Assembly (NCBI GenBank): GCA_023430065.1
Contig: JAEZCG010000175.1
Location: forward strand, 1 to 22,037
Direction of reading: 5' to 3'
Length of the DNA stretch: 22,037 nucleotides
Origin: Pseudomonadota bacterium
GTDB lineage: Bacteria; Pseudomonadota; Gammaproteobacteria; Burkholderiales; SHXO01
The translations under genes and the position numbers were made by a program. Shown here piece after piece: positions 15,355 to 22,037 of the stretch. A model generated the notes under the pieces. That model did no database searches. It saw only the letters and a list, made by a program, of their open reading frames with translations, and was not told the DNA's origin. How positions within the stretch are numbered: the first letter of the stretch is position 1; every line of letters begins with the position of its first letter.

Positions 15355-18300
15355 ATGTCCCACTTCCTAGACCGCCTCACCTTCTTCACCAGGGATCAGT
15401 CGAACTTTTCGGGCGACCACGGCGTGGTCACCAACGAGGATCGCACCTGGGAAGACGGCTACCGCAAGCGCTGGCAGCACGACAAGATCGTGCGCTCCAC
15501 CCACGGCACCAACTGCACGGGCTCGTGCAGCTGGAAGATCTACGTCAAGAACGGGGTCGTGACCTGGGAGACACAGCAGACCGACTATCCGCGCACGCGG
15601 CCCGACATGCCCAATCACGAACCGCGCGGCTGTTCGCGCGGCGCGTCGTATTCCTGGTATCTGTACAGCGCCAACCGCATCAAGTACCCGATGGTGCGCG
15701 GGCGACTGATCCGCCTGTGGCGCGAGGCGCGCAGGACGCTGGGCCCGGTCGAGGCCTGGGCCTCGATCGTGAGCGATCCGGCGAAGGCGGCGTCGTACAA
15801 GGCCGGACGCGGCATGGGCGGTTTCGTGCGCTCCACGTGGGACGAGGTGCAGGAGATCGTCGCCGCGGCCAACGTCCACACGATCAAGGCGCACGGTCCG
15901 GATCGCATCATCGGCTTCTCGCCGATCCCCGCGATGTCGATGGTGTCTTATGCCGCAGGGTCGCGCTACCTCTCGCTCATCGGCGGCGTGTCCATGAGCT
16001 TCTACGACTGGTACTGCGACCTGCCGCCGTCGAGCCCACAGACCTGGGGCGAGCAGACCGACGTACCCGAATCGGCCGACTGGTACAACTCGACCTACCT
16101 CATCGCCTGGGGCTCCAACGTGCCGCAGACCCGCACACCAGACGCGCACTTCTTCACGGAGGTGCGCTACAAGGGTGCCAAGGTGGTGGCGGTCACACCC
16201 GACTACGCCGAGGTCGCCAAGCTCGCCGACCTGTGGCTGCATCCCAAGCAGGGCACCGATGCGGCGCTGGCGATGGCGATGGGCCACGTCATCATGAAGG
16301 AGTTTCACGTCCAGCGGCAGGTGCCCTACTTCACCGACTACGCGCGCCGCTACACCGACCTGCCGCTGCTGGTGAAACTGGTCAAGCGCGGCGAGCACTA
16401 CGTGGCCGATCGTTTCCTGCGCGCGAGCGATCTGCCGGGCGGCGCGGGCCAGAACAACAATCCGGAGTGGAAGACGCTGGCGTTCGATGAGTTGAGCGGC
16501 GACCTCGTGGTGCCGAACGGGGCAGTGGGTTTCCGCTGGAATCAGAAGCAGGGCGAGGATCTGGGCAAGTGGAACCTCGAGCAAAAGGACGCCACCGGCC
16601 GGGACGTGCGCCTGGGTCTGTCCGCCTTCGCATCGAGACGGGACGTCGTACCCGTCGCCTTCCCCTACTTCGGCGGCATCGCGCACGACTTCTTCCAGCA
16701 CAACGACCAAGGCGCCGAAGTCCTGCTGCGCAATGTTCCGGTGCGCACGCTGCAGCTGGCCGACGGCGACGGGCTGGTGACCACGGTGTTCGATCTGCTT
16801 GCCGCCAACTATGGCGTGGATCGCGACCTCGGCGACCGCTGCCCGAAATCCTACGACGAGGACAAGCCCTACACGCCCAAATGGCAGGAGTCGATCACCG
16901 GCGTGCCGGCCGAGCACGTCATCGCAGTGGCGCGCCAGTTCGCAGAGAACGCGGAGAAGACACAGGGCAAATCCATGGTGATCATCGGAGCGGCGATGAA
17001 TCACTGGTACCACTGCGACATGAACTATCGCGCGATCATCAACATGCTGATGATGTGCGGCTGCATCGGCCAGTCCGGCGGGGGCTGGGCGCATTACGTG
17101 GGCCAGGAGAAGCTGCGTCCGCAGACCGGATGGACGGCGCTCGCCTTCGCACTGGACTGGCACCGTCCGCCCCGCCAGCAGAACTCGACGTCCTTCTTCT
17201 ACGCGCACACCGACCAGTGGCGCTACGAAAAGCTGCAGGTGAACGAGATCCTTTCCCCTCTGGCCGAGGCCAAGGACTTCGGCGGCAGCTTCATCGATTT
17301 CAACGTGCGCGCAGAGCGCATGGGCTGGCTGCCCTCGGCGCCGCAACTCAAGACCAACCCCCTGCAGGTGTGCCGCGACGCGACCAAGGCCGGGATGGAT
17401 CCCAGGGACTATGCAGTGAAGGCGCTCGAGGACGGGAGTCTGCAGTTGTCCTGCGAGGATCCCGACGATCCGGCCAACTTCCCGCGCAACATGTTCGTAT
17501 GGCGTTCGAATCTGCTGGGCTCCTCGGGCAAGGGCCACGAGTACTTTCTCAAGCACCTGCTCGGCACTCGGCACGGCGTGCAGGGCAAGGATCTGGGCGA
17601 AGACGACGCCAAGCCGCAGGAAGTCGTCTGGCACGCCCAAGCCCCTGAAGGCAAGCTCGACCTGCTGGTGACGCTGGACTTCCGCATGAGTACCACCTGC
17701 CTGTATTCGGACATCGTGCTGCCGACAGCGACCTGGTACGAGAAGAACGACCTCAATACCTCGGACATGCATCCCTTCATCCATCCGCTGTCCTGTGCCG
17801 TGGATCCGGCATGGGAAGCGCGCTCGGACTGGGAGATCTACAAGGGCATCGCGCGCAAGTTCTCGCAGCTTGCCGACGGTCATCTGGGCATGGAGAAGGA
17901 GCTCGTGCTCACGCCGTTGATGCACGACACGCCGGCGGAGCTGGCTCAGGCGCTCGACGTGAAGGATTGGAAGAAGGGGGAATGCGACCTCATTCCAGGC
18001 AAGACCGCCCCGCAGATGACGGTGGTCGAACGCGACTACGTGAACACGTACAAGAAGTTCACCGCGCTCGGCCCGCTCATGGTCAAGGCCGGAAACGGCG
18101 GCAAAGGCATCAGCTGGAACACCGAGCACGAGGTGAACAATCTCGCCGAGCTCAACCGGGTCGTCGGCGAGCCCGGTGTGAGCATGGGCCTGCCGCGCAT
18201 CGAAACCGACATCGATGCCGCCGAGGTCATCCTCATGCTGGCGCCGGAAACCAACGGCGAGGTCGCGGTCAAGGCCTGGGACGCGCTGTCCAGAATCACC

Positions 18301-19095
18301 GGCCGGGAGCACCAGCACCTGGCCATTCCGCGCGAAGACGAGAAGATCCGCTTCCGCGACGTGCAGGCGCAGCCGCGCAAGATCATCTCCTCACCCACCT
18401 GGTCCGGGATCGAATCGGAACGGGTGAGCTACAACGCCGGCTGGACCAACGTGCACCAGCTGATCCCGTGGCGCACGCTCACCGGCCGCCAGCAGTTCTA
18501 CCAGGACCACAAGTGGATGCTGGCCTTCGGCGAGGGGCTGTGCGTGTATCGCCCGCCGGTGGACACGCGTACGGTCGGCGCGATGGCCGGCGCCAGGCCG
18601 AACGGCAATCCCGAACTGCTGCTGAACTTCATCACGCCGCACCAGAAGTGGGGCATCCACAGCACCTACACCGACAACCTGATCATGCTGACGTTGTCGC
18701 GCGGCGGCCCCATCGTGTGGCTGTCCGAGAACGACGCGCAGCGCGCCGGCATCCAGGACAACGACTGGATCGAACTGTTCAACGTGAACGGCGCCATCAC
18801 CGCCCGTGCCGTGGTCTCGCAGCGGGTGAAGGACGGCATGGTGATGATGTACCACGCGCAGGAGAAGATCGTGAATGTCCCCGGCTCCGAGATCACCGGC
18901 ACCCGGGGCGGCATCCACAACTCGGTCACGCGCTGCGTGGTCAAACCCACCCACATGATCGGCGGCTATGCGCAGCTGAGCTACGGTTTCAACTACTACG
19001 GCACGATCGGCACCAACCGGGACGAGTTCGTGGTGGTGCGCAAGATGGCCACGGTCGACTGGATGGACACGCCGGCGGCTGCGGCCAGCGCATGA
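15355..19095 (+). CDS. narG: Respiratory nitrate reductase alpha subunit NarG
   Basis: This is the 1246-residue catalytic subunit (E. coli NarG is 1247) that reduces nitrate to nitrite at a molybdenum bis-MGD cofactor on the cytoplasmic side of the membrane. The FS0 [4Fe-4S] ligands are His50, Cys54, Cys58 and Cys93 (HGTNCTGSC and RGCSRG). The molybdenum ligand is Asp222 in YCDLPPSSPQTWG, the same position as in E. coli. The N-terminus MSHFLDRLTFF resembles the vestigial, non-cleaved Tat-like leader of NarG, so the enzyme should remain in the cytoplasm. A GAGGAA site lies 7 bases before the ATG, directly after narK2. The chain looks intact from end to end. The gap to narH is unusually long and carries a hairpin. 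Confidence 0.98.
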   Translation: MSHFLDRLTFFTRDQSNFSGDHGVVTNEDRTWEDGYRKRWQHDKIVRSTHGTNCTGSCSWKIYVKNGVVTWETQQTDYPRTRPDMPNHEPRGCSRGASYSWYLYSANRIKYPMVRGRLIRLWREARRTLGPVEAWASIVSDPAKAASYKAGRGMGGFVRSTWDEVQEIVAAANVHTIKAHGPDRIIGFSPIPAMSMVSYAAGSRYLSLIGGVSMSFYDWYCDLPPSSPQTWGEQTDVPESADWYNSTYLIAWGSNVPQTRTPDAHFFTEVRYKGAKVVAVTPDYAEVAKLADLWLHPKQGTDAALAMAMGHVIMKEFHVQRQVPYFTDYARRYTDLPLLVKLVKRGEHYVADRFLRASDLPGGAGQNNNPEWKTLAFDELSGDLVVPNGAVGFRWNQKQGEDLGKWNLEQKDATGRDVRLGLSAFASRRDVVPVAFPYFGGIAHDFFQHNDQGAEVLLRNVPVRTLQLADGDGLVTTVFDLLAANYGVDRDLGDRCPKSYDEDKPYTPKWQESITGVPAEHVIAVARQFAENAEKTQGKSMVIIGAAMNHWYHCDMNYRAIINMLMMCGCIGQSGGGWAHYVGQEKLRPQTGWTALAFALDWHRPPRQQNSTSFFYAHTDQWRYEKLQVNEILSPLAEAKDFGGSFIDFNVRAERMGWLPSAPQLKTNPLQVCRDATKAGMDPRDYAVKALEDGSLQLSCEDPDDPANFPRNMFVWRSNLLGSSGKGHEYFLKHLLGTRHGVQGKDLGEDDAKPQEVVWHAQAPEGKLDLLVTLDFRMSTTCLYSDIVLPTATWYEKNDLNTSDMHPFIHPLSCAVDPAWEARSDWEIYKGIARKFSQLADGHLGMEKELVLTPLMHDTPAELAQALDVKDWKKGECDLIPGKTAPQMTVVERDYVNTYKKFTALGPLMVKAGNGGKGISWNTEHEVNNLAELNRVVGEPGVSMGLPRIETDIDAAEVILMLAPETNGEVAVKAWDALSRITGREHQHLAIPREDEKIRFRDVQAQPRKIISSPTWSGIESERVSYNAGWTNVHQLIPWRTLTGRQQFYQDHKWMLAFGEGLCVYRPPVDTRTVGAMAGARPNGNPELLLNFITPHQKWGIHSTYTDNLIMLTLSRGGPIVWLSENDAQRAGIQDNDWIELFNVNGAITARAVVSQRVKDGMVMMYHAQEKIVNVPGSEITGTRGGIHNSVTRCVVKPTHMIGGYAQLSYGFNYYGTIGTNRDEFVVVRKMATVDWMDTPAAAASA

Positions 19096-19117
19096 ACGAC
19101 GGCGCCAACCACGACGG

Positions 19118-19176
19118 CACGAAGACACGAAGAACGGCAAGAGAATCGATTTTCTTGGTGCCTTCGTGTCTTCGTG
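19118..19176. repeat. Long hairpin in the narG-narH gap (15-bp perfect arms, CACGAAGACACGAAG)
   Basis: The left arm (19118-19132) reads CACGAAGACACGAAG and the right arm (19162-19176) is its exact reverse complement. Inside the loop a second near-palindrome of 20 bases is centred on ATCGAT (19138-19157), with one mismatched pair. In RNA the whole would fold as one long stem. The left arm is itself a near-direct repeat (CACGAAGA-CACGAAG). It does not look like an intrinsic terminator because no T-run follows. Its origin is likely a dispersed intergenic repeat. Confidence 0.85.
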
Positions 19177-19206
19177 GTGAATAGTCTTTGACGAGGTAGA
19201 TCAAGC

Positions 19207-20727
19207 ATGAAAATCCGCGCCCAGATCGGCATGGTCCTCAACCTGGACAAGTGCATCGGCTGCCACACCTGCTCGGTCACGTGCAAGAACGTGTGGACCT
19301 CCCGCGAGGGAATGGAGTACGCCTGGTTCAACAACGTCGAGACCAAGCCCGGGATCGGCTACCCGAAGGACTGGGAGAACCAGGAGCGCTGGCATGGCGG
19401 CTGGAAGCGCAAAGCCAACGGCAGGATCGAACCGAGAATCGGCAGCAAGCTGCAGGTGCTGATGAAAATCTTCGCCAACCCGCACCTGCCGGAGATCGAC
19501 GACTACTACGAACCGTTCACCTTCGACTACGAGCATCTGCACACGGCGCCCGAGATGCAGGCGGCGCCGGTGGCTCGGCCGCGCAGCCTGATCAGCGGTC
19601 AACGCATGGAAAAGATCGAGTGGGGCCCGAACTGGGAGGAGATCCTCGGCGGCGAGTTCGCCAAGCGCGCGCAGGACGCCAACTTCGAGGCCGTCCAGAA
19701 GGACATCTACGGGCAGTTCGAGAACACCTTCATGATGTACCTGCCGCGCCTGTGCGAGCACTGCCTCAATCCGGCATGCGTCGCCGCCTGCCCCTCGGGC
19801 TCGATCTACAAGCGCGAGGAGGACGGTATCGTGCTCATCGACCAGGACAAGTGCCGCGGCTGGCGCATGTGCGTGTCGGCCTGTCCCTACAAGAAGATCT
19901 ACTACAACTGGCAGTCGGGGAAGGCCGAGAAGTGCATCTTCTGCTATCCGCGCATCGAGGCCGGACAGCCCACGGTGTGTTCCGAGACCTGCGTGGGCCG
20001 CATCCGCTACCTGGGCGTTCTGCTCTACGACGCCGATCGCATCGAGCAGGCCGCGTCGGCCGAGAATCCGCAGGACCTGTATCAGGCGCAACTCGACGTG
20101 TTCCTGAATCCCCATCTCCCGCAGATCCAGGAGCAGGCGCGCCGCGACGGCGTGCCCGATGCCTGGCTGCAGGCCGCGCAGCAGTCGCCGGTGTACAAGA
20201 TGGCAATGGACTGGAAGATCGCCTTCCCCCTGCATCCCGAGTACCGCACGCTGCCGATGGTCTGGTACGTGCCCCCGCTCTCGCCCATCCAGTCCGCGGC
20301 AAACGCCGGTGACATCGGCAGCTTCGGGCAGCTGCCCGATGTTCGCAGCCTGCGCATTCCGGTGCGCTATCTCGCGAACCTGCTCACCGCCGGCGACGAG
20401 GCACCGGTGATCGCCGCGCTCGAACGCATGCTGGCCATGCGCGCCTTCATGCGGGAGCGCCACGTCGACAAACGCGAGAACGCGCAGGTGCTGCGCCAGG
20501 TCGGCCTGAGCACGCGCGAGGTGGAGGAGATGTACCGCTACCTCGCCATTGCGAACTACGAGGACCGCTTCGTCATTCCGACCACGCACCGCGAGTACGC
20601 CGAAAACGCCTTCGACCTGAGAGGCGGGTGCGGCTTCTCGTTCGGAAACGGCTGCTCGGACGGCACCAGCACGACCAGTCTCTTCGGCGGCAAGAAGCGC
20701 AAGACCATACCCGTCAAGGCCATTTGA
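19207..20727 (+). CDS. narH: Respiratory nitrate reductase beta subunit NarH
   Basis: This is a 506-residue cytoplasmic iron-sulfur subunit (E. coli NarH is 512) that passes electrons from NarI to NarG. Four ferredoxin-like Cys groups are complete: C16/C19/C22/C26 (CIGCHTCSVTC), C183/C186/C191/C195 (CEHCLNPACVAAC), C216/W219/C222/C226 (CRGWRMCVSAC) and C243/C246/C258/C262. Trp219 replaces the second Cys of the third group, the hallmark of the [3Fe-4S] cluster in NarH. The C-terminus (RGGCGFSFGNGCSDG) resembles that of denitrifier NarH. The start at ATG 19207 begins MKIRAQIGMVLNLDKC as expected. Only a weak GAGG lies about 10 bases upstream, right after the repeat hairpin. The gap to narG is 111 bp and to narJ 181 bp. 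Confidence 0.97.
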   Translation: MKIRAQIGMVLNLDKCIGCHTCSVTCKNVWTSREGMEYAWFNNVETKPGIGYPKDWENQERWHGGWKRKANGRIEPRIGSKLQVLMKIFANPHLPEIDDYYEPFTFDYEHLHTAPEMQAAPVARPRSLISGQRMEKIEWGPNWEEILGGEFAKRAQDANFEAVQKDIYGQFENTFMMYLPRLCEHCLNPACVAACPSGSIYKREEDGIVLIDQDKCRGWRMCVSACPYKKIYYNWQSGKAEKCIFCYPRIEAGQPTVCSETCVGRIRYLGVLLYDADRIEQAASAENPQDLYQAQLDVFLNPHLPQIQEQARRDGVPDAWLQAAQQSPVYKMAMDWKIAFPLHPEYRTLPMVWYVPPLSPIQSAANAGDIGSFGQLPDVRSLRIPVRYLANLLTAGDEAPVIAALERMLAMRAFMRERHVDKRENAQVLRQVGLSTREVEEMYRYLAIANYEDRFVIPTTHREYAENAFDLRGGCGFSFGNGCSDGTSTTSLFGGKKRKTIPVKAI

Positions 20728-20735
20728 GAAAGTGA

Positions 20736-20876
20736 ACCACGAAGAATCACGAAGAGAATTCATCACAGAGGACACAGAGGATCACCGAGGAAGGGCTAGG
20801 TCATTTCTCCTGATGCATTTTCCTCTGCGTGCCTCTGTGCCCTGTGTTAGCAGAGTTCTTCTTTTTCGTGTTCATC
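20736..20876. repeat. Imperfect inverted repeat filling the narH-narJ gap
   Basis: The left half (about 20736-20793) contains CACGAAGAATCACGAAGA and then CACAGAGGACACAGAGGATCA. The right half (about 20820-20876) carries the imperfect complement (TTCCTCTGCGTGCCTCTGTG, then CCTGTGTTAG, then TTCTTCTTTTTCGTG). The inner part pairs best, roughly 20 or more of 29 positions. The left half shares the CACGAAGA word with the narG-narH hairpin. There is no open frame of interest in it. Its AT-richer, repeat-like composition is unlike the nar genes, and it looks like an inserted or grown repeat element. Confidence 0.75.
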
Positions 20877-20908
20877 ATTCTCGATGAAGTTGGAGATCCC
20901 GCCACGCT

Positions 20909-21565
20909 ATGAAGACGTTCAAAGCACTCGGCGCCCTGCTCGCCTACCCCACGCAGGAACTGATCGACGCCCTGCCCGACCTGTTCGCCGCGATCGTCGA
21001 GGAGGGCGTCGTGCCGCGTGCGCAGCGCGAACCGCTGAAGGAACTGCTGCGCTGGATGAGCGGCCGCGACCTACTCGACCTCGAGGAGCAGTATGTCGAG
21101 TGGTTCGACCGCGGGCGGGCAACCTCGCTGCATCTATTCGAGCACGTGCACGGCGAATCGCGCGATCGCGGCCAGGCGATGGTGGACCTCATGGCGTTGT
21201 ACGAGGCCGAAGGACTGCACCTGGCCGGCCATGAACTGCCGGACTACCTGCCGGCCATCCTCGAATACCTCGCCCATCGCCCGCTCCCCGCCGCCAACGA
21301 GATGATCGGCGACTTCGCCCATCTCATCCGCGGCATCGGCGCGCAGTTGAGCAGGCGCCACAGCCCCTACGCCGCGGTGATGGCCGCGCTGCTGGCGGTC
21401 GCGGGGGAGCCGGGCTTCGAACACGACGCACCGCCCGCAGAACCGGGGAAGAGCATGGACGAGGAGTGGGCCGAGGAACCCGTGGTGTTCGGTCCCGCGG
21501 CGGCACCGGCCTGCGGAACCGGCTCGCTGCGCCGGCCGCCCGGACCCCGGCCCTCGCCTCGCTGA
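20909..21565 (+). CDS. narJ: Nitrate reductase assembly chaperone NarJ
   Basis: This is a 218-residue cytoplasmic chaperone needed for inserting the molybdenum cofactor into NarG and for attaching NarGH to NarI; it is not part of the final enzyme. The all-helical N-terminal part begins MKTFKALGALLAYPTQELI. The family motif LFEHVHGESRDRGQAMVDL lies at 76-94. An acidic stretch near the C-terminus (SMDEEWAEEPVVFGP) is typical. After it, the last 24 or so residues become Ala/Pro/Arg-rich (ending RRPPGPRPSPR), unlike the polar tails I recall for NarJ, and the stop comes 14 bases before the tandem repeat array. The ATG has only a weak GGAG 13 bases upstream. It is 181 bp after narH and 100 bp before narI, both repeat-filled gaps. 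Confidence 0.93.
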   Translation: MKTFKALGALLAYPTQELIDALPDLFAAIVEEGVVPRAQREPLKELLRWMSGRDLLDLEEQYVEWFDRGRATSLHLFEHVHGESRDRGQAMVDLMALYEAEGLHLAGHELPDYLPAILEYLAHRPLPAANEMIGDFAHLIRGIGAQLSRRHSPYAAVMAALLAVAGEPGFEHDAPPAEPGKSMDEEWAEEPVVFGPAAAPACGTGSLRRPPGPRPSPR

Positions 21566-21579
21566 CGCCCTCGAAACCG

Positions 21580-21656
21580 AGTCACCAATCACGACTCACG
21601 AGTCACGAACCACGAATCACGAATCACGAGTCACGAATCACGAATCACGAGTCACG
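21580..21656 (+). repeat. 7-bp tandem repeat array (AATCACG/AGTCACG, 11 units) between narJ and narI
   Basis: Eleven consecutive 7-mers run from 21580 to 21656. The first is degenerate (agtcacc). The others are AATCACG (five), AGTCACG (three), ACTCACG and AACCACG. Units 5-10 show a higher-order order of AATCACG, AATCACG, AGTCACG repeated twice, a 21-bp super-repeat (21615-21635 and 21636-21656). The array covers most of the 100-bp gap. No open frame or terminator fold is seen in it. Confidence 0.95.
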
Positions 21657-21659
21657 AGG
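21656..21659 (+). promoter_or_regulatory. narI ribosome binding site at the edge of the repeat array
   Basis: GAGG lies 6 bases upstream of the narI ATG (21666). Its first G is the last base of the final repeat unit, and the next bases (AGG) belong to a broken twelfth unit. Changes in the array would therefore sit directly against the translation start. Confidence 0.6.
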
Positions 21660-21665
21660 CAACCC

Positions 21666-22037
21666 ATGAACCAGTTCCTCTTCGGCATCTACCCCTACAT
21701 CTGCCTGGCCGTGTTCCCGGTCGGCAGCCTGCTGCGTTTCGACCGCGAGCAGTACACCTGGCGCAGCGGCTCGTCTCAGCTGTTGCGGGCGCGGCAGCTG
21801 CGGCTGGGGTCGAACCTGTTTCACGCCGGCGTGCTGTTCCTCCTCTTCGGCCACTTCTTCGGCATGCTCACGCCACACTGGGCCTACGAACATTTCCTCA
21901 GCGCAGGTGACAAGCAGCTGATGGCGATGATCACGGGCGGCATCGCGGGCGTACTGGCCATCGTCGGCCTGACCCTCCTGCTGCACCGGCGTCTCGCCGA
22001 TCCGCGCATACGTGCCACCAGCAGCCGGATGGACATT
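21666..22037 (+). CDS. narI: Respiratory nitrate reductase gamma subunit NarI, N-terminal 124 residues (cut by right edge)
   Basis: This is the membrane cytochrome b subunit that oxidises quinol at the periplasmic side and passes electrons to NarH. About half of the protein (E. coli NarI is 225 residues) is visible. It begins MNQFLFGIYPYICLAVFPVGSLLRFDREQYTWRSGSSQ, very typical of NarI. Membrane segments lie at about 5-22, 48-68 and 88-106. The heme-ligand histidines of the first pair of positions are His53 and His63 (NLFHAGVLFLLFGHFFGMLTP), with the same 10-residue spacing as His56/His66 of E. coli. The other two ligands lie beyond the window. The gene closes the narGHJI set and the frame is open to the edge. 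Confidence 0.96.
   Translation, partial: MNQFLFGIYPYICLAVFPVGSLLRFDREQYTWRSGSSQLLRARQLRLGSNLFHAGVLFLLFGHFFGMLTPHWAYEHFLSAGDKQLMAMITGGIAGVLAIVGLTLLLHRRLADPRIRATSSRMDI

Noticed and set aside
15367..18318. Long open frame (983 codons) antisense to narG
   Set aside because: Same cause: the absence of stop codons opposite a GC-rich gene. No domain, signal or ribosome binding site supports it.
19118..19176. Intrinsic terminator after narG
   Set aside because: The stem is strong, but there is no T-run and narH, an obligate partner, follows in the same direction. The symmetric arms fit a repeat element better.
19186..19202. FNR-like box before narH (TTGAC...ATCAA)
   Set aside because: The half-sites are separated by 7 bases instead of 4 and lie inside the operon, immediately before narH, so they do not fit a functional FNR site.
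21580..21656. CRISPR array between narJ and narI
   Set aside because: The units are 7 bp, contiguous and without unique spacers. This is a simple tandem repeat.

Overview
This is a GC-rich bacterial window. Its layout (narX-like kinase, narL-like regulator, two nitrate/nitrite carriers narK1 and narK2, then narGHJI) together with a TRAP transporter suggests a denitrifying or nitrate-respiring proteobacterium, most likely a betaproteobacterium. That placement is inferred from gene order and protein resemblance; the window has no rRNA to confirm it.

Left part (1-4043): the first 485 codons of a PrkA/YeaG-type protein kinase lie on the minus strand and run off the left edge, with a sigma-54-like promoter candidate upstream. 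About 640 bp without a convincing gene follow. Then come a secreted protein of unknown function and a HAD-IIA hydrolase, both on the plus strand.

Middle part (4044-9515): five minus-strand genes read in the order outer-membrane porin, TRAP solute-binding protein (DctP), small permease (DctQ), large permease (DctM), and a Bcr/CflA-type MFS exporter. DctQ-DctM and DctM-MFS are spaced for translational coupling. Together they look like an uptake route for an organic acid-like solute, with an efflux pump attached. The substrate cannot be read from the sequence.

Right part (9516-22037): a respiratory nitrate reductase locus, all on the plus strand. The NarX-like kinase and NarL-like regulator sense nitrate and control transcription. 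NarK1 and NarK2 carry nitrate in and nitrite out. NarG (molybdenum catalytic subunit) and NarH (Fe-S subunit) form the cytoplasmic part of the enzyme, NarJ is its assembly chaperone, and NarI (cut by the right edge) is the membrane cytochrome b. The expected metal, heme and substrate residues are present wherever I could check them.

Two things stand out. First, a near-identical 22-bp element (18 of 22 bases the same) with two TAxTCCG half-sites 14 bp apart lies upstream of both narX and narK1. It is a candidate operator for the regulator encoded between them, and it sits in the region shared with the divergent porin gene. Second, all three gaps inside narGHJI, which are tiny or absent in E. 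coli, are about 100-180 bp long and filled with CACGA-rich repeats: a long perfect-armed hairpin, a larger imperfect inverted repeat, and an 11-unit 7-bp tandem array whose edge touches the narI ribosome binding site.
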